NCBI GenBank assembly: GCA_032164245.1
Contig: JAVMKO010000169.1
Location: 144,501 to 208,500 of the forward strand
Direction of reading: 5' to 3'
DNA: 64,000 bases
Origin: Sternotherus odoratus
Lineage: Eukaryota; Chordata; Testudines; Kinosternidae
The notes under the pieces are model-generated. The model saw only the letters and a list, made by a program, of their open reading frames with translations, was not told the DNA's origin and did not search any database. Position 1 is the stretch's first letter, and each line of letters begins with the position of its first letter. A program made the position numbers and the translations under genes. Below, piece by piece: positions 33,378 to 43,800 of the stretch.

Positions 33378-34079
33378 CTCTAACTAACATAAGGTCTATG
33401 CAAACTCTTTGAGGGTATTAAACCTTCATGACACTTGGTTGTGTTTGTGAGACAAAGGTGGGGGAGGAAAGGATTGCTTCCCTCTAATGTATTAATGTTT
33501 TTGACAGAGATGGGGTGAATTTCAATTCCCTTCAATATTGCCCAGCCTGGCATTCCCATATCTGTATGTAACCTCCAGCATCCGAGGTTGTTTTAACATG
33601 GTTTGTTAAATGTGTGTTTATTATGGATATAAAATGCATTCCCATCTAAGAACTGAAATAGCGCTAGGGTTCTGGGTGACCTTTCCTGGAAAAGACCCAT
33701 AAACTCCAGAACAGGATGGTTAATATTTAACATACACTTTTTGCTTTCACTTTCCTTGATCAAAGTTCAGTCATTTTGTATTCAAAGGGTGTGCTCCATT
33801 CCCCACAGGCACACTATCAAATCCCATTTTAATTCATTGGATTTATTAACACTGGAGTCCCCACATCTGGCATTGAGACATAGAGAACCTTCCAGATTGT
33901 GGTCCAGTTTAATTCTCTGAAAAAGGTAAGAACCTCTGCTTTAATTCCAAATCCTCTGCTTGTGTTGAGGGGTGTGGCTACATTCACTTCAGGGGAGTTC
34001 TAACTATTTACTCTCATTGGTTCAGTGGGCACTTTAAGGAAAACAGTGCCTGGAATCTATAGCTGAGTTCATAGTGGGA

Positions 34080-34155
34080 AGTTCATAGTTGATAGAGGAC
34101 TCAACTTGATGACCTCTTAAGGTTCCTTCCAGCCCTATGATTATGATTCTTTGAA
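34080..34155 (+). repeat. CR1 3' tail fragment
   Basis: GGACTCAACTTGATGACCTC, TTCCTTCCAGCCCTATG and ATTATGATTCT are the last bases of a CR1 element. The copy is extremely 5'-truncated. Confidence 0.65.
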
Positions 34156-35302
34156 AAAATGTGTCTTGATATTTTCCTCTTTTATTTGGTTGGCTGATCT
34201 GTCAGAGGATTAACTAGCAGATAGAACTGAATGCAGAGGCAGTGGTGGATTATCACATCGGACCCTGGACAATTTTGGGGCCCCACAGGAGTGCTAGAAC
34301 TCTGGCCCCGCCTTCTGTTTCTTCTCTCCCGCCCCCATCCCTATGTCCTGTTCCTCCTCTTCCCCTAAGGGCCTGACCCCTGGCTCAGCCAGAAGATGGA
34401 GACTGTGGTAGGCTTAACCTGTTCCCTCTGCCCCCATGCAGACCTGGCTTTCCCAACCCCACAAAACACAGAGCTGGCTCAAGACCGTCCCCCTCCTCCC
34501 ATCCTAGGCACTGTGCAGAGCTGGCCAGAGGGCCCCCTACCCCATGTGGTGTGGAGCTCTCTAGAGTTTCCAGTTTCAGCTGGAGGTATTCCTGGAGATT
34601 TCATCGCATGCCCTAATCTTTCATTAAACATTCATCTTTAATTCCTGGAGACTCCAGGCCAATCCTGGAGTGTTGGCCGCCCTAGAGCTGGCCTGAGTCC
34701 CTCCTCCTGTCTGGAGCTGGCCTGAACTTCCCCTGCCCCATGCTGGCCCCAGCCACACCCTCAAACATTCCTCTGTCTCACTACAGGAGGGCATACCCCA
34801 TAGTTTGGGGACCACTGCCCTAGGCTGTGGTAAGAGACACCCAACGAGTCCGGGTATTTAGGGAGCCCCTGACCCTCCCCCTGTCCTGAGAGGGGGGTTA
34901 GAGGCCCAAGAGAAGCTCCTGATCCATATCCCTACCCCCTGGGGGCACACTGCACAGAGCAAGTGGAGGGTCCAGGGCTCCATACAGTGGCCTGGGAAGC
35001 TCTTACCATAGCCTGGCTTCTAGTTCTGGCTAAGCCAGAGGGCGAGGCCTTGGGGAGGAGGGGGTGCTAAAGGGGAGGAGCAAGGAGTGGGGCCCCGTGG
35101 TAAGGGGAGAATGAGGGGTGGCCCTGTGTTCTTTGTGTTTAGAGCCGCATATATCTTAATCCACCTCTGTGGAAAGGTTATAGTCCATCTCTTCTGATGA
35201 TTATTCTTTTGACTTCAGGCAAGTCACATGTTAAAAGCCTCGGCCTTTAGTGCCACCAGATGCAAAATAAGAATGATAAACTGTATCCACCATTTTAAAG
35301 TA

Positions 35303-35603
35303 CAGTAGACTCTCGATTATCCAGGATGATAGGGAAAAAAATAATCCTTGTTAATAAAATCCCAGATAATCACCATCCATAGGAAATATGGAGAAGGAGG
35401 GGTTGGTTCACCAGCCACCCTGCGCCGGGGGAAGGGAGTGATGGTTCATTGAATTTCTTGCGCTCTAGTGGGCTTTTTTTTTATTGTGCTTGGGGCGGTA
35501 ACAAAGCCAGAGCTGGCCCTGCGAGTTACATGTATTTTTTTTTTGACATCCTGGTTAATCCACATCCTGGTTAACCCAATCTTGAATAATCGAGAGTCTA
35601 CTG
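35303..35603. mobile_element. Tigger-type MITE
   Basis: Inverted ends CAGTAGACTCTCGATTAT and ATAATCGAGAGTCTACTG are flanked by TA on both sides (35301-35302, 35604-35605). The 301-bp body has no transposase. It splits the right arm of the inverted repeat, so it postdates the event that produced the two arms or their copies. Confidence 0.9.
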
Positions 35604-35621
35604 TACTTGAAATCTTCATGA

Positions 35622-36247
35622 ATCAGAGGAGTAGTCGTGTTAGTCTGGATCTGCAAAAGTGAGAAGGAGTCCTGTGGCACCTTATAGGCTAACAAACATA
35701 TTAGAGCAGCGGTTCTCAAACTTTTTGAGACCGCGACCCCTTTTTCTACTCCGGTGGCCGGGCGCGACCCCTCCGCCGAAAAACCCGCCAAATTACAAAA
35801 AAAAAAAAAAAAAAAGCCCACCAAAAAAAAAACACATGCCGGACGCCCCAGCCCCCAGTCCTCGCCACGGGCGGGCTCCCGGCTGAGCCCCGACCCCGGT
35901 CCCCGCCGGCGACCGGGGCTCGAGCAGCCGCCAGGGCTCGGGGCTCACCACTGCCCGGGTATCATGTCAGCTGCCAGCGGCCCTGGAGATCGCGGCTGCT
36001 CGGGCAGCCGCCGGCGGCCAGGGATCCCACAGCAGGGAGTTACTGTGGTAGGGTCTGGCAACCCCCACAAAAGTGGCCCGTGACCCCTCGAGGGGTTGCG
36101 ACCCCCACTTTGAGAACCCCTGTATTCATGGGCTAATACCCACTTCGCCGCATGCAGTGGAAATATCCAGAGGCAGTTATAAATATGTAGGCAAGAATCA
36201 GGCTATAGATAACAAGGTTAATTCAATCAGGGAAGAGCTATGCAGGA
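35622..36247 (-). mobile_element. Penelope-like element 3' end, minus strand, split by a hAT
   Basis: The terminus appears antisense as AATCAGAGGAGTAGTCGTG, TTAGTCTGGATCTGCAAAAG and GAGTCCTGTGGCACCTTATAG. After the hAT at 35707-36122 it continues with ATGGGCTAATACCCACTTCG, AATATCCAGAGGCAG and GGCAAGAATCAGGC. No coding part is retained. Confidence 0.82.
35707..36122. mobile_element. hAT MITE (GGTTCTCAAACTTTTTGAGA type)
   Basis: The left end CAGCGGTTCTCAAACT and right end ACTTTGAGAACCCCTG are inverted repeats of a common vertebrate hAT MITE type. Flanks TATTAGAG and TATTCATG share only the first four bases clearly. The interior has a poly(A) run and a GC-rich middle. Short frames in it are not genes. 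Confidence 0.82.
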
Positions 36248-37580
36248 CAGGGCCGGCGACAGAAATTTTGGGGCCCCTTACTCTGATCGTTTGTGGGCGC
36301 CCCCCACCCTCAGCCAGTCTCCCGCCACCCGCGCCCTGCCCTGCCCGGGCCTATGTGGGACTGCCTTGCCGGTCGGGCATAGCGAGGGTGTCGTGTTGCG
36401 GGGGTACCGGGCGCGGTCGGCGGTAGCACGGTGGCGTGAGGTGCGCCGCGCGTGCAGGCAGCCTCTAGCACACCACCCCTGCCTGGCCCACCCCCCCCCC
36501 CCACCTGACCTGGCCCACCCAACCTAATCTCCTCCCCCAGCCTAACCTCCTCCCCTCCCCACCCATCCCTGCCTGGCCCACCCCGCTGTTGGGGGTGATC
36601 TTCCTTTACCCCCGCCCAGCCTCCCCCCATCTAACTGCCTTCCCTCCCCAACCCCTGCCTGGCCCTGCCTGGCCCATTCCACCGAACCTAACCTCCTCCC
36701 CACTCCCACTCCCAACCCAGCCTCCTGCCCCCCATGCCTGACCCGCCCAGCCCAGCCTCCCCCCCAACCAAACCTCCTTCCCTCCCGCACCCATGCCTCA
36801 CCCACCCCATCCAGCCTAGTCTCCTTCCCCCCTCCCCGCCCACCCAGCCTGGCCTCCCCCCTCCCACCGCCACCTTGCCTGCCCCCCACACCCAGCCTCC
36901 CCCCCAACCCCTCCAAACCTAGCTGCACACCGCCTCCCCCCACCTCCCCCGGAGCCGGGGCTGTTCTCGGAGACTTTCTGGGTGAGGAGCAGCAGGGCAC
37001 TGAGCTAAGCAGCGGCGGCAGCAGGTGCCAAACCCAGGCAGGTTCCTCCTCCACCTGGCAGGGAGCGAGCGATGGAGGGAGGGAGGGAGACCGGGGCCGC
37101 CATCCGGCCGGGGAAGCAGCGCGGCTCAGGCACCCAGGGACGGCTCCCCCAGGCGGGGCGGCAGGGGGTGCTGGGGCCAGCCGCAGGGCTCGCCCGGAAT
37201 GGGGCTGTTCTCGGGTCCCCACTGGGAGCCCAGAGCCGAGCCCGCGGTCACGCTCCCTCCAGCCAGTGCCCCGCGCCATGGCCGCGCGTCCCCCCAAACT
37301 TTGCCTCAGGCCGGGCCCAGGGGGGGGGGCGCAGCCGGCTCCCAGCCCGCCGCCCGTGCCCTGAGTCCCTTGGCCACGCCCTCCCCATGCACGCGGCCGC
37401 CGGCATGGATGGGCCCCTGAACCTCCGCCACCCCGTGGGCAGCCACGGCCAACCGGAGCAGCGGCGACCCCCCTACCCCACACCCTCTAGACCCCTCCAA
37501 ACCCGAGCCTACATGGGGCCCCCTTAAGTCCGGGTCCTGGTACAGATGTACCCGTAGTCCCCACCCTGTTGCCGGCCCTG
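36248..37580. mobile_element. hAT-like element with CAGGGCCGG termini, larger copy
   Basis: Ends CAGGGCCGGCGACAG and CTGTTGCCGGCCCTG are inverted. Flanks ATGCAGGA (36240-36247) and ATGCAGGC (37581-37588) form an 8-bp duplication with one mismatch. It is the same family as 17139-17762 in opposite orientation: the CTTAAGTCCGGG and TGTACCCGTAGTC blocks match in reverse. The interior includes a C-rich minisatellite (about 36480-36910), then a GC-rich region. The 313-codon minus-strand frame at 36542-37483 is low-complexity and I do not call it a gene. Confidence 0.87.
36480..36910. repeat. C-rich minisatellite inside the hAT element
   Basis: Degenerate units contain CCCAGCCT(C/A)(C)CCCCC, TGCCTGACCCACCC and AACCT(A/C)CTCC. 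Read on the minus strand they give GGAGGTT(A/T)GG, GGCTGGG and GGGTGGG modules, like the G-rich minisatellites at 13513-14543 and 62519-63000. Confidence 0.75.
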
Positions 37581-37799
37581 ATGCAGGCAGGTGTGGGGCT
37601 CTGCGGACCCTCCACCTGCCCTGGTTGTAAGGTCCAGGGGTGAAGTCATGGACTGGGAGCCACTCTCCCCTCCCCCCCACCCAGCTTCTGGCTTGGCCAG
37701 GGGGTGGAACCTCATGGGGAAGAGGAGGGGCAGGGGTGGGGATCTCACTTTGAAGAAGAATCTGTTGCCCTGCCCCAACCTAGCCACCTAGTGTTCATC

Positions 37800-37980
37800 C
37801 AGCTAGGTAAATGGAAGATTAGTTCTGTTGACCTGAGTATCATCACTCAGAGATGTGGAGCTCCTACATCAACAGACATACCCTTCTGTCAGTGTGGGCT
37901 GCATCTAAGGGTTACACTGGCATAGCCACAGCACTATAGCTTTGCCACTTTAGTTCCTGTAGAGTAGACATGGCCTCAGG
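37800..37980. repeat. MITE-like repeat
   Basis: The stretch contains GTTGACCTGAGTATC, CAACAGACATACCCTTCTGTC and GTAGAGTAGACATGGCCT. These resemble the Harbinger-type TGTAGACA(T)(A/G)CC ends seen in the MITEs at 44.9 and 45.6 kb. Boundaries are unclear. Confidence 0.4.
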
Positions 37981-38394
37981 ACAGTAGCGCAAAAGGATGG
38001 TAGATGCCCAGACTCACATTCCCAGATGAGTAGTCCAGGACTAGGTCTTTCCCACAGCCATGGGCAGCGCGTGACCCATTTGCATGGAGACACTAACCCT
38101 CAACCCCACCCATTCTGCCCAAAGTCCTGCCCCTTCAGTGCCCCCCACCAGAGACCAGAGCCCTTCACCACAGTTGCTGGCCCCTGCCTCAGGCTAGTGA
38201 CCCAGAGTGCCAGGAGGACGGACATCATGGTCCCAGCCCCAGAGTGCAGCCCCAGTCCCTATCCTGCAGTCCCAGAACAGTTGGAGGGCAGGCAGAATGC
38301 CCACCCCCTCCCCGCCCCCACACCTGGAGTGATGGGGGAGGGAGCAGCCCGGCTCCAGGATCACAGGTGCAGGAACTAGGCTTTTGGGGGATGC

Positions 38395-38580
38395 TGAAGC
38401 ATCCCCGGGCTCCAAGCTGCCAGCCATGTGCCCGGGGTTTCAGTTGCTGGCCAAGTGCCTGGGATGCCGGCTACTGACCTCACGCACCCAGGGCTCTGGC
38501 TATTGCTCTTCACGCTCAAGGCTCTTCTGCCACCGCACATGCCTGGGGTCCCAGCTGCTGGCCTCAGCTACGGTGTGGGG
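38395..38580. repeat. Degenerate minisatellite
   Basis: Units of about 45 bp contain GCTGCC(A/G)GCCATGTGCC, GGGGTTTCAGTTGCTGGCC and GGGGTCCCAGCTGCTGGCC. Surrounding open frames are fortuitous. Confidence 0.5.
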
Positions 38581-38796
38581 AGGTGGCAGAAAGGAGGAAG
38601 TGGATTGGCTTTCAGCACCCCCACTATTAAAAATGTTGCAGTGCCATTGCTCAGGACAAGCTTGTCAGCCCCAGTCTGAACTGTGGCCACAGCACATTGG
38701 AAGAGCTCAGTCATAGCAGACTGAGAAGCAGGAGAGGGACTTGGGGTGCAGCAGGGGTGGGGCCACACCTGGCTGTTTAGGAAGGCACAGGCTTAG

Positions 38797-38932
38797 GATG
38801 AACAGATGTCCCAATTTTATAGGGACAGTTGCAATATTTGGGGCTTCTTTTTTTTCTTTTTGTATATAGGCTCCTATTACCCCCCATTCCCTGTACTGAT
38901 TTTTCACACTTGCTGTCTGGTCACCCTACACA
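38797..38932. mobile_element. Short MITE (GTGACCAGA/TGTCCC type)
   Basis: The core reads CAGATGTCCCAATTTTATAG, then GGGACAGTTGCAATATTTGG, a poly(T) stretch and TTTTTCACACTTGCTGTCTG ending GTCACCCT. The same sequence occurs in reverse at 44993-45114, where a target duplication defines the ends. Confidence 0.7.
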
Positions 38933-39245
38933 ACCTTCCCCAGCCTGATACCTGCTGCTCATGTCCACTCTTAAAAATTCAAAGACTGGGGCAGAAAGAG
39001 GAGTCTATGAAGCAGTATGTCTGTAAAGAGAGAAACAGAGGCTCAAGACAGCTGCCAGTCGGGACAGGTTGGCAGTGTCTGGCCAGACATTTCTGCAGAA
39101 GGGAGTGGTTTCTGTTCGTTTGTTACCCCTGTTCCAGGGAACAGGACTTGTGTACATTTAATAAACAAATAGTATCACTGATTTGTCCTATAACTGCAAA
39201 ACTGTCCTGCTGGGCTCTGAATTTGGCTACTTTTTTGATTAGTTT

Positions 39246-39266
39246 TGTGTGTGTGTGTGTGTGTTT
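39246..39266. repeat. (TG)n microsatellite
   Basis: A TG dinucleotide run of about ten units lies in non-coding DNA. Confidence 0.85.
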
Positions 39267-40767
39267 TTAATTTAGCCTTCAAAAAACCATGAAATAAAAT
39301 AAAACATGTGCCTATCCAAGGATCTGGGTTTCCCTGCCATAAATTACAAATAAACAAATAAAATTGGAAAGTCAAGGTGGGTTGGGAAGCATCTTTTATG
39401 GGACTAACTGCTGTTGGTGAGAGAGACGATCTTTCAAACGTACAAATTCTCCAGCTCTGGAAAAGTTACTGATAGTGTCACAGCGAAATACAAGCTGGAA
39501 CAGATTGATTATCATAACTAGTTAACACACATTTAAAGGGACCAAAATAAAATAAGTGCTTATCCAAGGATCTGGGCATCCCTGCCATAAATTACAATTA
39601 AACTAATACAATTACACAGCCAACTGAACATTAAAACTTCGATCCAAGAACTTTGATTCCTCTCAAAAGCCTTTCTCTGCAGCACCTTGCAGTGAAATGG
39701 ATTGAAAGCTTCCAAATATTATTTCAAATGGAAACTTTTTGACTTATATACCTGTCAAGTCCACATCATATATAGAGGAGTTAGATAAAAACATTAAAAA
39801 AATTACTGGAAGGTTGCAACATAACACAACTTATATTTCAGAAGGTCAACACACATGAACAAAAAACAGAGAGAGACAAAGCAGGCTGCTCTCTAAAAAC
39901 AGAGAAGTACAACTCACCCAACCTTAGCTAAGGCTGGCCGGTTGCACACTCCTTCTGATCCCATGCTTCCTTACTGAGCCCTCTGCCTTCAAGCAGGGCC
40001 AGGAAAACCGCTGAGAATGTAAAGCCAGTGATCATAATTTAACACAGTTTTCAATACATACATCTTAAGAAATTCATTATGTTTTGCTTTCTGCCTTTCT
40101 CCCCTGACTAGGCTGATGGTGTGGAAGGACGTGTGCCTTTACAGTGACTCCAATTCAGCAAACCATCACTTTTCAGTAAAACACATACTGAAGGGATTTA
40201 TGTGGGTGGTTTGTTGAACTGGGGCTTATACTCTCTCATACTTATACTTACTCTCTCACCCTTTCAGTATCTCACTGTTTTGTCTCTGATAAATCATTCT
40301 GCATATGAGGAAGGGCGATGGGTAAACTGATATCTGTACAATGAAGGGGCTAACATCTCTCCTAACTTTCTCCATTCAGAACTCTCATATGTATGTTTCA
40401 AATCCTACCCTAAGGGCCAGATGAGCCTTTATCAAACTATTTACTGTGAATAATTTTGTGAATGTCTAGTGCTTTTCCAATGGACTTTTTCATAGGTGAC
40501 ATTCCTGAGCACTAGGACTATGATAGTGAACGGCCCTTTCACCACAACAAAGGTTCTCACGTAATCTCACCACACACATTTTTACCCCCATGCTGGCGGG
40601 ACACAGTGAGACTTTCCCATACTGTTCAGCTTTCCTTGCATCATAATGTCACACCAGAGAAGGAAGGGAAGGATCAGCCTGGCATATTTCAAGAGGAAAT
40701 AAAGTGAAAGCAGGTGTCTTGTATTTCTGAGCATCTGTGTCTATTTTGATTGCTGCTCTCATTTCAG

Positions 40768-40877
40768 ATCAGCCCCTGCGACTTTTCCCACGTGAGCTAC
40801 CAGAGTCATGGAGCTACGGGAACAACTCTCCAGCAGCTTGTTCTGTGCCATATTCCTAGCAACAATTCCCTTTTCAG
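40768..40877 (+). CDS. Exon 1: 5' UTR end and signal peptide of the Ig-like gene
   Basis: A pyrimidine-rich acceptor (CTCTCATTTCAG) precedes 40768, so an upstream untranslated exon is likely. The ATG at 40808 opens [20 protein letters not shown] followed by PFS, a short polar start and a hydrophobic core typical of a secretory signal. The donor AG|GTAAAA follows 40877. The exon ends in phase 1, as is standard for signal exons of Ig-superfamily genes. The next in-phase exon is 2.9 kb downstream. Confidence 0.78.
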
Positions 40878-43800
40878 GTAAAAGCATTGTTCATAAAACA
40901 CTTCTCCACAGCACAAAATCCCAGGGGAGAGATGCTGAAACCTGCATGAAAACCCTGCTGGTATCTGTGTTTCAGCAGAGAAAATGATTTTGTTTGTATA
41001 ACTGAGATACGAACAGGTGATTCAGGAGGAATTGGGGGATCTGGTCCTGGAAGCATCTGGATGCTCCCAGCTCCTACTGAGCTCAGCATCTCACAGCAGG
41101 TTCTCAGCACCTTGCAGTTTCAGAGCTGTTATTAGCCCAGGTTTCTCCAGTGAGGTGCTGAGCTCATCACAAACCTGCAGTCAGTGCGAGGTGGGGTTGT
41201 GCTATTTGTCAGCTCTGGGAATCTGCCCCAACTCTAGCCACCAGGGAGAGATGATCAGTGCAAAATCCTTAGTGTAGGAAAGTAAAAACACAATCTGACT
41301 TTGGTGAGCTTATCCCAGCTTTAAACTGGGCATGCTGCACTAGTGGACATTGCATCTTGCTCGGTTTATATCCGGAGGGTTGACATTTTCATTTGAAACG
41401 TGTTTTTTTTCAGTAGGAAAATGTCCTTTTTCCAACAATGACCATTTTCTGGAAAAAAAAATATGATCTTTCAACAGACCTCCTTTTCCCCTTCCTACAT
41501 TTCCTCCCCTCATTTCTTATTTTATAACCGAAAAAGGAGAAAAGAGACAAATAACAGAACCTGCTACCCCTGCAAAAACAAACAAAAATCTCTCTTTAAT
41601 CGAAACAGGAAAAAAATGAATTGTTTCCCAAAGAAGAAAGTATATTCATTGAAACACATCTTAACGTTTTTCAACAAGCACTCATAGGCCAGTGCTGGAA
41701 TCTTCAAGGCGGGCTCTTGTTAATTATTTTGGCACCAATAGTGCAATAACAAAGCTGAACACCTGTCAGCCCATCGGCTATGACGGGGGCTGAGTGACGT
41801 CTTTCCATCACTTTCGGTCTTTAACCAGCTTCACTGCTTTGTTTGTCTTTAAAACTTTTCTAAGCAATGCATTCTCAGTCTTCCTCTACTTCTAGTTCTT
41901 TGCACTCTGGCATGTATCGCCATATATGATGTCCTTTTTAGGCTCATTCCTGATACATATCAAACCATCACAGTTATTCTTAAATCTTCTGGAACAGGGC
42001 TGGCTCTTGCCTTACCCATTTTCTTATCACTTCATTTTTTATTTTCTGCAGTCTGGATACTCTCAGTATTTTCCCCCTCCACACACACACACCAGTTCAT
42101 TTCTGCAGTCTATATCATCGATTAGTTGGCTTTCCTCTTACTCCAGCATTCCAACCTCCACAGTGGTAGCAGCTTGTCTCATACATGCTGAGCTTCTTTG
42201 TTATAAACATGTCTTTAGCCTTCCAGATGTAGCAGAGTTTTCTGAATGCAGTAGCAGCTCATCTGATTCTTTTAGTTATGTCATTTTCACAATTCCCATT
42301 CTTTGATACTTGTCATAAAGATACACTGTTTTTCCACTTCTTCTAGTTCTTTGTCTCTGACTTTCATAGAATCATAGAATAGCAGGGTTGGAAGGGACCT
42401 CAGGGTGTCATCTAGTCCAAACCCCTGCTTAAAGCAGGACTAACCCCAACTAAATCATCCCAGCCAGGGCTTTGTCAAGCCTGACCTTACAAACCTCTAA
42501 GGAAGGAGAGTCTACCACCTCACTAGGGAACCCATTCCAGTGCTTCATCACCCTCTTAGTAAAAAAGTTTTTTCCTAATATCCAACCTAAACCTGTCCCA
42601 CTGCAACTTGAGCCCATTACTCCTTGTTCTGTCATCTGCTACCACTGAGAACAGTCTAGATTCATCCTCTTCAGGTAGTTGAAAGCAGCTATCAAATCTC
42701 CCCTCAGTCTTCTCTTCTGTAGACTAAACAATCCCAGTTCTCTCAGCCTCTCCTCATAAGTCATGTTCTCCAGGCCCCTAATAATTTTTGTTGCCCTCCT
42801 CTGGACTCTTTCCAATTTTTCCACATCCTTCTTGTAGTGTGGGCCCCCAAACTGCACACAGTACTCCAAATGAGGCCTCACCAATGTCGAATAGAGGGGA
42901 ACAATCACGTCCCTCGATCTGCTGGCAATGCCCCTACTTATACAGCCCAAAATGCTGTTAGCCTTTTTGGCAACAAGGACACACTGTTGACTCATATCCA
43001 GCTTCTCGTCCACTGTAACCCCTAGGTCTTTTTCTGCAGAACTGCTGCCTAGCCATTCGGTCCCTAGTCTGTAGCAGTACATGGGATTCTTCTGTCCTAA
43101 GTGCAGGACTCTGCACTTGTCCTTGTTGAACCTCATCAAATTTCTTTTGACCCAACCCTCTAATTTGTCTAGACTTTGATCTTTAAGGCTTCTTCTTGTC
43201 TTCTTCCAATTGTCATAATTTTTATCTTCCCTTAGCTGATGCAAAATTCTACTTTCCTGGTCTACCTTCTCAGTAATGCTTTGTAAATTCTCATTAGTCA
43301 ATGCTATGAGATCAATATCATCTGAGAAGCTAAGGTTTTTAATTATAAGAATAATCTTAGATCCTTATTATTCTTTATGAAGATAGATTCCTCTCACCAG
43401 TTCGAATTCATGGCTATTGTAGACACCATCAATTTTATTCTGGACAAACCCTCAGGGTACGATTACACTGTAGCCAAAGGACTGATGGCAGCTAAGGTAG
43501 GAACACCTGTGCTAGCTTGAATATGGCTGACTTGGTTAAAAATACCATGGAAGACACAGCAGCATGAATCCCAGCGTGAACTAGGAATGTGAGTATGTAC
43601 CCAGAGTTCCAGGAGGGATTATAAAGCTAAAGCCCATGCCACCATGTGCTCATTTCTCTTTTTAGCAGGGCTAGTTGGATTCAAGCTAGCACTGGCAGGT
43701 CTACTGAGCTGCAATCACACCTCCAATTGCAGCGCTGACACCGTGGACACTCCCTCACTTAGGTTTGCTTCTTTCAGAGAGTTTTGAAGTCATCTCATCC

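Larger units (their letters stand above)
33640..35620 (-). repeat. Right arm of the dispersed inverted repeat (partner 1875-3365)
   Basis: Read on the minus strand this block follows 1875-3365 landmark by landmark, including AAAATGGTGGATA, TTAATCCACCTCTG (reversed), GGACAGGAACAGG-like GC-rich segments, ATGAACTCAGCTATAGATTCC and CCTTCCAGATTGTGGTCC (reversed). It is interrupted by a CR1 tail at about 34080-34155 and by a Tigger MITE at 35303-35603, beyond which CTTGAAATCTTC resumes the match. The arms lie about 30 kb apart in opposite orientation. Confidence 0.7.

Noticed and set aside
36542..37483. A 313-codon minus-strand frame, Gly/Arg-rich
   Set aside because: It spans a C-rich minisatellite and GC-rich filler inside a hAT-like element, and no domain is seen.
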